Of a DNA stretch of 64,000 bases, positions 35,743 to 44,405 are shown one piece after another. How positions within the stretch are numbered: position 1 is the first letter of the stretch; every line of letters begins with the position of its first letter. The notes under the pieces are model-generated. The model worked only from the letters and a program-made list of their open reading frames with translations, was not told the origin of the DNA and made no database searches. The stretch is from ZC4RG30 sp039932715 (GTDB taxonomy: Bacteria; Pseudomonadota; Gammaproteobacteria; Steroidobacterales; Steroidobacteraceae): NCBI GenBank assembly GCA_039932715.1, contig JBDTPN010000006.1, positions 62,001 through 126,000 of the forward strand, read 5' to 3'. The translations under genes and the position numbers were made by a program.

Positions 35743-37215
35743 ATGAATGACTCTCGACAATCGGGCTCCGAAGACCTAAAGAGCATCGCCAGGCGGGTCA
35801 TGTTGGAACGCGGCTTAATGCCGGATTTTTCCGCTGCTGCCATAAAGCAGACTGACAGCATCACGGCCGCGGCGAACACCACAGGATCTGACATTCGCGA
35901 CCTGCGCGCGCTGCTCTGGGCTTCGATCGACAACGACGATTCGCGCGACCTGGACCAGCTGTCCGTGGCCGAACCGTTGCCAAATGGTGCAGTCAAGATA
36001 CTAATCGCTATCGCCGATGTCGACGCCCTGGTTGGCCGCGACTCGCCCATTGACGATCACGCGCGCGCCAACACAACGTCTGTCTACACTGCGGCACAGA
36101 TTTTTCCGATGCTGCCCGAGAAACTCTCCACCGATCTGACCTCTCTGGGCGAAGGGCAGACGCGCCTCGCGATTGTGATCGAGATGACGGTCAGCAAGGA
36201 AGGCGCCGTCAGCGACCCCCAGGTGTATCGCGCCGCCGTGCTCAATCGCGCCAAGCTGGCATACAGCAGCGTCGGTGCCTGGCTGGAAAACAAGGCTGGG
36301 CCGCCCCTGCAGGTCGCCAGCGTCGCAGGTCTGGAGCAGCAACTGCGATTGCAGGACCAGGTAGCCCAGGCCCTGAAAGCCGTGCGTCACGCTAATGGCG
36401 CGCTGACGCTCGAAACGATCGAAGCGCGCGCCGTGTTCGACGATGGCGTGTTGACCGATCTGCGCCCCGATGAGAAGAACCGCGCGATGGAACTCATCGA
36501 GGATTTCATGATCGCAGCCAACGGGGTCACCGCCCGATTCCTTGAAGCGCGGAAGTTGCCGTCACTGCGCCGCGTGCTGCGCAGCCCGGAAAGATGGGGG
36601 CTCATCGTGGCGCTGGCGGCGAGTTTCGGTGAACCCCTACCGGCCACTCCCGATGTAGTGGCGCTCAACGCCTTCCTGATAAAGCTCCGCGAAGCCGACC
36701 CCGCGCGCTTTCCCGATCTCTCGCTGCGGGTTATCAAGTTGCTGGGCTCGGGTGAGTATGTGCTGGAACTGCCCGGCCAGCGGGCTGCCGGTCATTTTGG
36801 GCTCGCCGTGAACGACTACACTCATTCAACGGCGCCCAATCGACGTTTTCCGGATCTCATCACGCAGCGTCTGCTGAAATCCGCACTTACCGGCAGCCCT
36901 GCGCCCTACACCGAAGCGCAACTCCAAGAGCTGGCCGAGCACTGCACACAGCAGGAGGACATGGCCACAAAGGTTGAGCGCCAGGTGCGCAAATCCGCCG
37001 CGGCCATGTTATTGGGTTCGCACATTGGCGAGCGCTTCGATGCGATCGTGACGGGGGCATCTGACAAGGGCACGTGGGTGCGGATCTCGAGGCCTACGGC
37101 CGAAGGTCGCGTAGTCAAAGGATTTGAAGGACTCGACGTCGGGGATACCGTGCAAGTGCAGCTCGTACATACAGATGCGGCTCGCGGCTTCATCGACTTT
37201 GCACGGGCGCACTGA
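35743..37215 (+). CDS. RNB-domain 3'-5' exoribonuclease (RNase II/R family, short form)
   Basis: A 490-residue RNase II-type protein containing the RNB catalytic domain (about 50-380) and a C-terminal S1-like fold (about 420-488). It lacks the N-terminal cold-shock domains of RNase R. The metal-binding segment reads SIDNDDSRDLDQ. Aligned with RNase II it keeps the first three Asp residues but has Gln where the fourth (Asp210) stands, a variant I associate with this short subfamily. It should degrade single-stranded RNA from the 3' end. It is separated from the LOG gene by 5 bp. Confidence 0.8.
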   Translation: MNDSRQSGSEDLKSIARRVMLERGLMPDFSAAAIKQTDSITAAANTTGSDIRDLRALLWASIDNDDSRDLDQLSVAEPLPNGAVKILIAIADVDALVGRDSPIDDHARANTTSVYTAAQIFPMLPEKLSTDLTSLGEGQTRLAIVIEMTVSKEGAVSDPQVYRAAVLNRAKLAYSSVGAWLENKAGPPLQVASVAGLEQQLRLQDQVAQALKAVRHANGALTLETIEARAVFDDGVLTDLRPDEKNRAMELIEDFMIAANGVTARFLEARKLPSLRRVLRSPERWGLIVALAASFGEPLPATPDVVALNAFLIKLREADPARFPDLSLRVIKLLGSGEYVLELPGQRAAGHFGLAVNDYTHSTAPNRRFPDLITQRLLKSALTGSPAPYTEAQLQELAEHCTQQEDMATKVERQVRKSAAAMLLGSHIGERFDAIVTGASDKGTWVRISRPTAEGRVVKGFEGLDVGDTVQVQLVHTDAARGFIDFARAH

Positions 37216-37220
37216 CGACC

Positions 37221-37991
37221 ATGTCCGTCGACGGACCCACCAACCCCGTGCTCGCGTTTGACGATCAGGAGTTCCTGGCCAGCGACGACGCGCGCCCACT
37301 GCGCATCCTGGCGGAATACCTCGGGCCGCTGCGCACGTTTCGCCGCGCACAAGTGCACGACACCATCGTGTTCTTCGGTTCCGCGCGCATCACGCCCGAC
37401 GGCCCGCTCGGGCGCTACTACGAGGAGGCTCGCCAGCTGGCGCACCTACTCACCACCTGGTCGAAAGGTCTGGGCTCGCGGGCCAACCGTTATGTGGTCT
37501 GCTCGGGCGGGGGCGGCGGCATCATGGAGGCCGCGAATCGCGGCGCCTCGGAGGCCGGCGGCAAGACCATCGGACTCAATATCAGCTTGCCGCATGAGCA
37601 GCAACCCAACCCCTACATCACGCACGCGCTGTCCATGGAGTTCCGCTACTTCTTCATGCGCAAGCTGTGGTTCGCGCATCTGGCGCGTGCACTCGTGGTA
37701 TTTCCGGGCGGATTTGGCACCCTTGATGAACTCAGTGAGATTCTGACATTGTCGCAGACGGGTAAACTCACTCACAGAATACCCGTTGTCCTTTACGGCA
37801 AGAGTTACTGGAACGAGATCATTGATTTCGATGCCATGCTGCGTCACGGCATGATCAGTGGCGAAGATCTGGCGTTGTTCCAGTACGCTGATGATCCCGC
37901 CACAGCGCTGCAACTCATCACAGAGGGATTGATCCCCGGACCGGAAGGAGGCGAACCGGCGTTCGCCCACTCGCGATCGCGCCCCACATGA
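37221..37991 (+). CDS. LOG-family (TIGR00730-type) nucleotide 5'-monophosphate hydrolase
   Basis: A 256-residue Rossmann-fold protein. Motifs are GGGGGIMEAANRGASEAGG and the catalytic FPGGFGTLDEL (PGGxGTxxE) near residue 165. Family members release the base from cytokinin riboside monophosphate or other nucleoside monophosphates. The N-terminal 55 residues before the Rossmann core are longer than in small LOG proteins. It follows the RNB exoribonuclease by 5 bp, which fits a shared role in RNA or nucleotide salvage. Confidence 0.8.
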   Translation: MSVDGPTNPVLAFDDQEFLASDDARPLRILAEYLGPLRTFRRAQVHDTIVFFGSARITPDGPLGRYYEEARQLAHLLTTWSKGLGSRANRYVVCSGGGGGIMEAANRGASEAGGKTIGLNISLPHEQQPNPYITHALSMEFRYFFMRKLWFAHLARALVVFPGGFGTLDELSEILTLSQTGKLTHRIPVVLYGKSYWNEIIDFDAMLRHGMISGEDLALFQYADDPATALQLITEGLIPGPEGGEPAFAHSRSRPT

Positions 37992-38033
37992 GTGGGCCTG
38001 CGTGGTAATCAACCTGTTTGCCGTAACTCCCGG

Positions 38034-40541
38034 ATGATCGGCCTCTCCGCGCCTGCTGCAGCCGAACGTCTGGTTCGCGACGGGCCGAACGAGCTGCCGC
38101 GTGCGTCCAGGCGATCCTTGCTTCGCATCGCGCGCGAAGTGCTTCGCGAACCCATGCTCGTGCTGCTGCTCATCGGTGGCGTTGCCTACCTGCTGCTCGG
38201 CGAACTAGTCGATGCGTTGATCCTCCTGGCATTCGCGACCTTCTCGGTGATCGTTACCGTTGTGCAGGAGACGCGGACTGAGCGTGTTCTCGAAGCACTG
38301 CGCGACCTGTCTGCGCCGCGAGCGGTGGTTATTCGTGACGGCGAGCGCGTCCCCGTCCCGGGACGTGAAGTCGTGGCCGACGATCTGCTCGTGCTGGAGC
38401 AGGGCGACCGCATCGCTGCCGATGGTCTCCTGCTCTCTGCGGATGATCTGCAGGCTGACGAATCGCTGCTCACCGGTGAATCGTTGCCGGTCGCCAAGAT
38501 CGCGCAAGCCGACGGTCTGAGCGGCGAACATCGACCGGGCGGTGACGGGCAGCCCTATGTCTATTCGGGCACGCTGGTTACGCGCGGCAGTGGCATTGCG
38601 CAGGTCCAGGCAACCGGACCACGCAGCGAGATCGGCAGGATTGGTCACTCGCTGGCGACGCTCGACACCGAAGCGCCGCGCCTACGGCGCGAGACCAACC
38701 GCATCGTCATCTGGTGTGCAATCGGCGGCGGCGCAATCGCGATGCTGGTCGTGTTGCTCTATGGGTTTCTGCGCGGTGGTTGGCTCGAGGCCGTGCTCGC
38801 CGGCATTGCAATTGGCATGTCCATGCTTCCAGAGGAGTTCCCTGTTGTACTGACCGTGTTTCTGGCGATGGGCGCATGGCGGATCGGAGCGGTCGGCGTG
38901 CTCACACGGCGAGCGGCAGCCATCGAGACGCTGGGCTCGGCGACCATTCTATGTACCGACAAGACTGGCACGCTGACCGAGAACCGGATGACTCTTGCCG
39001 AACTGTGGCTCGCTTCGGGCGAGAACGTGGTGCTGGCACAAGCACCTGACGCCGCCGCCTGTGAGCAGATCATTCGCACAGCGATGCTGGCCTGTGCTGC
39101 CGAACCCGCTGATCCCATGGAGATCGCACTGCATCAGGCAGCCAGGGAGCGATGTACGCCGCCGGCCAAGGCGTGGACCCTGCTCCATGCCTATTCACTG
39201 CGTCCTGAGTTGCTGGCCATGTCCAACGTCTGGCGCACGGAAGATGGTCCCATGGTCGTGGCGGCCAAGGGCGCGCCCGAGGCGATAGCGACCTTGTGCA
39301 AATTGCAGCCGGCGGACGTTGAGCGACTGACTGCTGCGGTAGACCACATGGCATCGCGCGGGATCAGGGTGCTGGGCGTTGCTACTGCCACGACCGAAAA
39401 TACAGACTGGCCAGCAAATCAGGCAGGTTTCGACTATTCATTGATCGGCCTGGTCGGACTTGCCGATCCGCTGCGGCCAAGCGTCAAGGATGCTGTCGCT
39501 GAGTTCCATGCGGCCGGCATCCGCGTCGTCATGATTACCGGCGACTACGCCGCCACCGCCATGGCGATTGCTGCACAGGCGGGCATCGTCGATGGCGACG
39601 TCCTGACAGGCGCCGACCTCACCACGCTCGACGATGCCGCGCTTGCCCTGCGCCTGAAGACGGTGACGGTCTTCGCGCGAATCATGCCGGAGCAGAAACT
39701 GCGGATCGTGCAAGCCTTCAAGGCCAATGGCGAGGTGGTCGCAATGACCGGCGACGGTGTCAACGACGCACCATCCCTCAAGGCCGCGCATATCGGCATT
39801 GCGATGGGCAAACGGGGCACCGACGTCGCGCGAGAGGCAGCCGCAATCGTGCTGCTTGAGGACGATTTCGGTGCAATCGCCGCCGCGGTTCACCTGGGCC
39901 GGCGGATCTACGACAATATTCGCAAGGCTATCGCGTTCATCTTCGCCGTGCATGTGCCCATAGCGGGACTGGCGCTGCTGCCGCTGGCGTTGGGCATGCC
40001 CCTTTTGTTCGGGCCAATCCATATTGCCCTGCTCGAAATGGTGATCGACCCCGTCTGTGCGCTGGTCTTCGAGGCCGAGCGTTCCGAGGCGGACATCATG
40101 CGCCGCAAGCCACGCGACCCGCGCGAGCCGCTGTTCGCGGTGCCGATGATTCTGTGGAGTGTGTTCCAGGGCGCAATCGCATTTGGGATGCTTGCGACCG
40201 TGTTTGTGTTCGAGATGCGTGGCGGGATGCCAGAGGAAGAACTGCGGGCGCTGATATTCTTCGCGCTGATCGCCGAAATTCTGGCGCTGATATTCGTCAA
40301 TCGCTCGTTCGGGACCTCCGTCAGGAAGGCCCTGGCGGGTCAGAATGCGGCGCTGCGCTATGTGCTGGGCGCCATTGTCGTCATTTCGAGCCTGATCTTC
40401 TTCCTGCCTGCGGCCCAGACCTTGTTGAAGTTCGGGTCGATCACATGGAATGACCTGGCGTTTGCGCTCGGACTTGGCATCGGCCTGATGATGATACTGG
40501 AACTGTGCAAGCCGCTCGCCATTCGCATGACGCGGCATTGA
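38034..40541 (+). CDS. P2-type cation-transporting ATPase
   Basis: An 835-residue P-type ATPase. An N-terminal cation-ATPase domain (SAPAAAERLVRDGPNELP) precedes ten predicted membrane helices. LTGES is the actuator motif, DKTGTLTENR the phosphorylation site and MTGDGVNDAPSLKA the hinge. The fourth helix has MLPEEFPVVLTVF, the PExxP position of Ca/H-type pumps, so calcium, manganese or another divalent cation is likely; heavy-metal CPx is absent. Its closest functional analogue in context is CtpF of the mycobacterial DosR regulon. The ATG at 38034 is preferred over the GTG at 37992. It opens the low-oxygen-like island. Confidence 0.8.
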   Translation: MIGLSAPAAAERLVRDGPNELPRASRRSLLRIAREVLREPMLVLLLIGGVAYLLLGELVDALILLAFATFSVIVTVVQETRTERVLEALRDLSAPRAVVIRDGERVPVPGREVVADDLLVLEQGDRIAADGLLLSADDLQADESLLTGESLPVAKIAQADGLSGEHRPGGDGQPYVYSGTLVTRGSGIAQVQATGPRSEIGRIGHSLATLDTEAPRLRRETNRIVIWCAIGGGAIAMLVVLLYGFLRGGWLEAVLAGIAIGMSMLPEEFPVVLTVFLAMGAWRIGAVGVLTRRAAAIETLGSATILCTDKTGTLTENRMTLAELWLASGENVVLAQAPDAAACEQIIRTAMLACAAEPADPMEIALHQAARERCTPPAKAWTLLHAYSLRPELLAMSNVWRTEDGPMVVAAKGAPEAIATLCKLQPADVERLTAAVDHMASRGIRVLGVATATTENTDWPANQAGFDYSLIGLVGLADPLRPSVKDAVAEFHAAGIRVVMITGDYAATAMAIAAQAGIVDGDVLTGADLTTLDDAALALRLKTVTVFARIMPEQKLRIVQAFKANGEVVAMTGDGVNDAPSLKAAHIGIAMGKRGTDVAREAAAIVLLEDDFGAIAAAVHLGRRIYDNIRKAIAFIFAVHVPIAGLALLPLALGMPLLFGPIHIALLEMVIDPVCALVFEAERSEADIMRRKPRDPREPLFAVPMILWSVFQGAIAFGMLATVFVFEMRGGMPEEELRALIFFALIAEILALIFVNRSFGTSVRKALAGQNAALRYVLGAIVVISSLIFFLPAAQTLLKFGSITWNDLAFALGLGIGLMMILELCKPLAIRMTRH

Positions 40542-40673
40542 GCAATCAAAAGAGGGGCGCGCTCAGATGACCGCGACACGAGTTGATCTCGTCTTCGGCT
40601 CCAACGCCCAGTGGATTTCGTGGCGGCATGGTCAAAGGTGATGAATCTGGATCGATTCGACCTGGCGTGACCC

Positions 40674-40934
40674 TTAGCGGCCGCGCCACCATTCGATGAA
40701 TTCACCCAGGTTGATGAACCCGTCGTGGTCCGAGTCGATTTCTTCAAACCTGCCGCGCTTCTGAGAAGATGTGAGTAACGAGCCACATCTCTCCAGTAGA
40801 CCGGCAAACTCCCCCGACTCGATCCGGCCATCGCCGTCGCTATCGCATGCAGCGAATTGGTCGCGAGCGTCAGCAATGTCGTCCCCACTCAACGGGCGAC
40901 GCACCGGCAACCCCATATCTGCAGATGCACTCAT
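40674..40934 (-). CDS. Small EF-hand calcium-binding protein
   Basis: An 86-residue protein made of one EF-hand pair. The two 12-residue loops DSDGDGRIESGE and DSDHDGFINLGE carry the usual Asp, Asp, Asp, Glu calcium ligands. There is no signal peptide, so it is cytoplasmic. The ATG at 40934 has AAGGAGCC upstream; a start at 40970 would add 12 residues. It is convergent with the P-type ATPase (132 bp away), and calcium transport plus calcium sensing would be a sensible pairing, though this is inference. Confidence 0.8.
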   Translation of the reverse strand: MSASADMGLPVRRPLSGDDIADARDQFAACDSDGDGRIESGEFAGLLERCGSLLTSSQKRGRFEEIDSDHDGFINLGEFIEWWRGR

Positions 40935-40982
40935 GTACTTGGCTCCTTGGTTCAGCACCAGTCTGGCCAACAGACGGCATTC

Positions 40983-40996
40983 TGGAATGCGTACTT
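40983..40996 (+). promoter_or_regulatory. Weak copy of the island promoter motif
   Basis: TGGAATGCGTACTT shares AATGCGTA with the motif found before the second cytochrome c gene. It lies about 80-90 bp upstream of the first diheme cytochrome c and in the divergent gap with the EF-hand gene. It is the weakest of the four copies. Confidence 0.3.
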
Positions 40997-41074
40997 GCCG
41001 CAGTCGGTACGTGAATGCCCGGATACCGGACCCACCAGGCGACGGCTCACCATACTCCCAACAAGGAGAAATGC

Positions 41075-41722
41075 ATGCGATTGGCCAAGGCGTACATCAC
41101 TGCACTATTGATACTGCTATCGGTTGGCGCGTATGCCGAATCGATTCCGCAAAACGCCTACAACGAGGCACTGGCACGCAAGCCCGATACCCTCAACGGG
41201 GAGCAACTCTTTGCTGCCTGCGCCGTATGCCATGGACGTGATGGCGGCGGAGTAAAAGACGGAACCGTTCCCGCCATCGCCGGCCAGCACTGGCAGGTCC
41301 TGTCCAAGCAGCTGCTGGACTTTCGCTATTTCCGCCGTTGGGATCCACGCATGGTGAATCTGAGTTCCACGGATCACCTGCGTGGTCCACAAGAAATCGC
41401 GGACGTGGTCGCATACATAAATAGCTTGCCGCCACCGTCCGCTCGGGGCATCGGGACCGGTGAGTACGCGGATCACGGAGCGGGCGTTTATACCCGACTT
41501 TGCGCCTCGTGCCACGGAGCCGAAGCAAAGGGCGACGGAACCAAAGGCTACCCGCGGCTGGCAGGCCAGCAATATGCCTACCTCGTCCGCCAGATCCATG
41601 ACGCCGTCGAAGGGCGGCGACCCACTTTTTCCCACCAGCACATCCGCCTGCTGGAGCCCTTGGACTTCATGGATATCCAGGGGATCGCGGACTATCTCGC
41701 CCGTCTTGAGCCTCGATCATGA
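41075..41722 (+). CDS. Diheme cytochrome c (c4-like)
   Basis: A 215-residue periplasmic diheme cytochrome. A signal peptide (residues 1-22) is followed by two class I cytochrome domains with CAVCH and CASCH. Each carries a conserved region typical of cytochrome c4-like proteins (VPAIAGQHWQVLSKQLLDF; YPRLAGQQYAYLVRQI) with candidate Met or His sixth ligands. AAGGAG precedes the ATG by about six bases. It overlaps the Acg-type reductase gene by 4 bp. The paralogue at 47323 has the same layout, so the island encodes two. Confidence 0.82.
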   Translation: MRLAKAYITALLILLSVGAYAESIPQNAYNEALARKPDTLNGEQLFAACAVCHGRDGGGVKDGTVPAIAGQHWQVLSKQLLDFRYFRRWDPRMVNLSSTDHLRGPQEIADVVAYINSLPPPSARGIGTGEYADHGAGVYTRLCASCHGAEAKGDGTKGYPRLAGQQYAYLVRQIHDAVEGRRPTFSHQHIRLLEPLDFMDIQGIADYLARLEPRS

Positions 41723-42708
41723 ATGCGAGGGCCACCACCTCGGATCTGGCCACCCTGGAGGCATGTGTCCGTCAGGCAACGCTGGCCGTCTCGAGCCACA
41801 ACACGCAGCCTTGGCGCTTTCGCGTCTGCGTGCGCAGGGAATACATCGACCTGATTGCGGACCGCACGCGGTCTTTGCCCATCAATGACCCCCACGACCG
41901 TGAACTCACCATCAGCTGTGGTGCTGCGCTTTTCAACCTGCGACTTGCCGCCGCCGCAAGCGGTCTGGGTTCAACTGAGGAGGCACTGCCCGTTGCCAGT
42001 GATCCGGATCTATTGGCACGGGTCACGCTCCTGCAAAGCCCAGTCCACGGTATTGCTGACGCGGGTGAGCTGGAAAGAGCTCTCCCCTTGCGTCGCACAT
42101 TTCGCAAGCCATTCCTGACCCAATCCATTCCGCAGAACATGACAGAATCGTTGCGGGAAGCCGCCGAAACGCAAGGCGCGACCTTGGCCGTCCTTGATTC
42201 GCCTGGCCTGCGCGGGGATGCCGTCGATATTGTGGAAGAAGCGGATCACCGGCTGCGAAGCGATCCGGGCTGGCGACAAGAGCTGGCCTCGTGGATGAAT
42301 CCGCAACGTCAGGGTGAAGGATTCGGCATTCCCGGGCTCGCGCTGGCTGCAGCGGGCCTGGTTGCGCGCAGTTTCGATATCGGCGGTGGCATCGCCGCCC
42401 GCGGCCCCCAGATTCTGGAGGGTTCTCCTCTACTGCTCCTGCTGGGCAGCAAGAACGATACGCCTGCCGACTGGCTTGCTACAGGCCAGGCGCTGCAGCG
42501 CGTGTTGCTGCGAGCCTGCGCCGACGGTCTGCAGGCATCTTTCCTCACTCAGCCTATGCACTACCCAGAACTGCGCCAACGACTCGCGACACTCGCGCCG
42601 CAGGTTGGTATTCCCCAGATCCTCCTGCGTCTGGGTTTCACAACGGACAAGTTGGCATCAGTGGTCCGCCGACCGCTGGACCAGATTCTGGACCTCGACT
42701 GGGCTTAA
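41719..42708 (+). CDS. Acg-family FMN-binding nitroreductase-like protein
   Basis: A 329-residue protein of the Acg (Rv2032-like) branch of the nitroreductase fold. It shows the N-terminal FMN-binding SSHNTQPWRFR, the central RRTFRKPF motif and the C-terminal QPMHYPELRQRL. In Mycobacterium, Acg proteins belong to the DosR hypoxia regulon and may sequester flavin rather than reduce nitro groups. Start and stop overlap the cytochrome c gene by ATGA, so they are coupled. The gene is followed by a 113-bp gap before the hybrid kinase. Confidence 0.8.
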   Translation: MNARATTSDLATLEACVRQATLAVSSHNTQPWRFRVCVRREYIDLIADRTRSLPINDPHDRELTISCGAALFNLRLAAAASGLGSTEEALPVASDPDLLARVTLLQSPVHGIADAGELERALPLRRTFRKPFLTQSIPQNMTESLREAAETQGATLAVLDSPGLRGDAVDIVEEADHRLRSDPGWRQELASWMNPQRQGEGFGIPGLALAAAGLVARSFDIGGGIAARGPQILEGSPLLLLLGSKNDTPADWLATGQALQRVLLRACADGLQASFLTQPMHYPELRQRLATLAPQVGIPQILLRLGFTTDKLASVVRRPLDQILDLDWA

Positions 42709-42821
42709 GCTGCGCGCTTGTCCAGCACAGTCATCTTCCTGGCTCGCGTCGCGAATACTACCTAAGGGCGCCTGCCCCGCCGTATGCTTGTAGGATTCAT
42801 GGGGCCACCCCTTGGGGCCCA

Positions 42822-44372
42822 TTGCAACCTCCAAGGCTCCCCTTGTTCCCTTCCGAGCTGCTTCCCAGTGTTCTTGAATCGGCCCCTGATGCGATGGTTG
42901 TCATCGATAGCTCCGGGACTGTTCTCTTCGCAAACCAGCAGGTCAGGGCCCTATTTGGCTTCGCTCCTGCCGACTTGATCGGGCAGCCTGTGGAAGTGCT
43001 ACTGCCACAACGGTTCCGCGGCCGGCATGTCAAGCATCGGCAATCGTTTCGCGAGAACCTGCGACTACGCCCCATGGGCATTGGCCAAGACCTCTACGCC
43101 CTGCGTCGGGACGGCTCGGAGTTCCCGGTCGAGATCAGCCTTAGTCCGATTCGCGGCGCTGACCAGATGTTTGTCGCAGCCGCGATCCGGGACGTCACCG
43201 ATCGCAAGAATGCAGACATCGCCATCCAGGCAGCCCGCACCGAAGCGGATCGAGCCAATATGGCCAAGAGCCGCTTCCTTGCCACCGCAAGCCACGACCT
43301 GCGACAGCCATTGCAGGCTCTCGCATTGCTCAACGGCAGTCTGCGTCGCACTGTTCACGACGAGGATGCGCGCGAGGCCCTGGACCAGCAGGATCAGGCC
43401 ATCGGCGCCATGTCGAGATTGCTCAATGCACTGTTGGACATCAGCAAGATGGAATCCGGTGCGGTGCAGGTCCAGATCACCGACTTTGACGTCGCTCCCC
43501 TACTTCAGGAGATGCAGGTCGAATTCTCCTCTCTGGCGTTCAGCAAGCAGCTGCGGCTGGAGCTGCATCTGGAGCATGCAGGCCTGCGCAGTGACAGGAC
43601 GCTCATCGCGCAGGTATTGCGCAACCTGATTTCCAACGCCCTCAAGTACACGGACAGGGGCAGCATCCGAATAGCGTGCCGTCGCCAGGACGCCAACGTC
43701 TGTATCGACGTTACTGACAGCGGAATCGGCATATGCAGCGACGACCTGCCGTTCATTTTCGATGAGTTCTACCAGGTGGGCGTATCCACTCATTCTTCCC
43801 GGGAGGGCTACGGACTGGGGTTGAGCATCGTGCAGCGCGTGATGCGCCTGCTGGGACTTGTCGTCACCGTGAAATCGGAACTCGGCAGCGGCTCCACCTT
43901 TTCGATTCATATACCGGCGGCGACCGCAGGCACAGTCGCCGATACCGCGCCCCTGGCACGTGTGCCAGGACCCATCACGGGTGGTCGTCATCGTCATATC
44001 CTGTTGGTCGAGGATGATGCTGGCGTAAGAAAGGCAACGCGCCTGTTCCTCAAGGGCGAGGGCTATGAAGTCACTGCCGCAGCGTCACTTGCAGAAGCGC
44101 TGGCGCTGACCGCCAGCCTGACAACTCTGGAACTGATCATCACGGACTATCATCTGGGTGGGGGCGAACGCGGTACCGATGTCATCACCGCATTGCAGAC
44201 GCGTTTCGGTGCCCGCATCAATGCAATTCTGATAACCGGCGACACGTCTTCGGCTATCGGCGAATTGCCACGCGACCTGCAGCTGCAAATCATCAGCAAG
44301 CCTGTCGACCCCGATGAGCTCCTGACGCTGATGCGCACCCTGCTGCCGGACGCTGCCGCGGATACTACCTAG
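42822..44372 (+). CDS. PAS hybrid sensor histidine kinase with receiver domain
   Basis: A 516-residue cytoplasmic kinase. The PAS domain is at about 15-130 (SAPDAMVVIDSSGTVLFAN ... RDVTDRK), and the dimerisation domain has the phosphoacceptor His in TASHDLRQPLQA near 165. The ATPase domain contains NALKYTDRG, DSGIGI and GYGLGLSIV. A C-terminal receiver (about 390-510) keeps VEDDAG and the Asp in LIITDYHLG. The only start I can support is TTG at 42822, so the N-terminus is uncertain. It lies 33 bp before the FixL gene and may feed the same LuxR-type regulator. Confidence 0.75.
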   Translation: MQPPRLPLFPSELLPSVLESAPDAMVVIDSSGTVLFANQQVRALFGFAPADLIGQPVEVLLPQRFRGRHVKHRQSFRENLRLRPMGIGQDLYALRRDGSEFPVEISLSPIRGADQMFVAAAIRDVTDRKNADIAIQAARTEADRANMAKSRFLATASHDLRQPLQALALLNGSLRRTVHDEDAREALDQQDQAIGAMSRLLNALLDISKMESGAVQVQITDFDVAPLLQEMQVEFSSLAFSKQLRLELHLEHAGLRSDRTLIAQVLRNLISNALKYTDRGSIRIACRRQDANVCIDVTDSGIGICSDDLPFIFDEFYQVGVSTHSSREGYGLGLSIVQRVMRLLGLVVTVKSELGSGSTFSIHIPAATAGTVADTAPLARVPGPITGGRHRHILLVEDDAGVRKATRLFLKGEGYEVTAAASLAEALALTASLTTLELIITDYHLGGGERGTDVITALQTRFGARINAILITGDTSSAIGELPRDLQLQIISKPVDPDELLTLMRTLLPDAAADTT

Positions 44373-44405
44373 AGACAACCCTCTTCTGCTGCCTGACACT
44401 TCACC

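Noticed and set aside
39438..40538. 366-codon minus-strand frame over the cation ATPase
   Set aside because: Antisense to conserved P-type ATPase motifs; composition is shadow-like.
40533..40547. FNR-like sequence TTGAGCAATCAA at the ATPase end
   Set aside because: FNR boxes need TTGAT-N4-ATCAA; the spacing here is 2 bp and the location is at a 3' end.
42750..42770. AATACTACCTAAGG and the similar ATACTACCTAGAG near 44360 as further copies of the island motif
   Set aside because: They share only part of the core and would need gaps to align with AAATRCGTA; not strong enough to list as sites.
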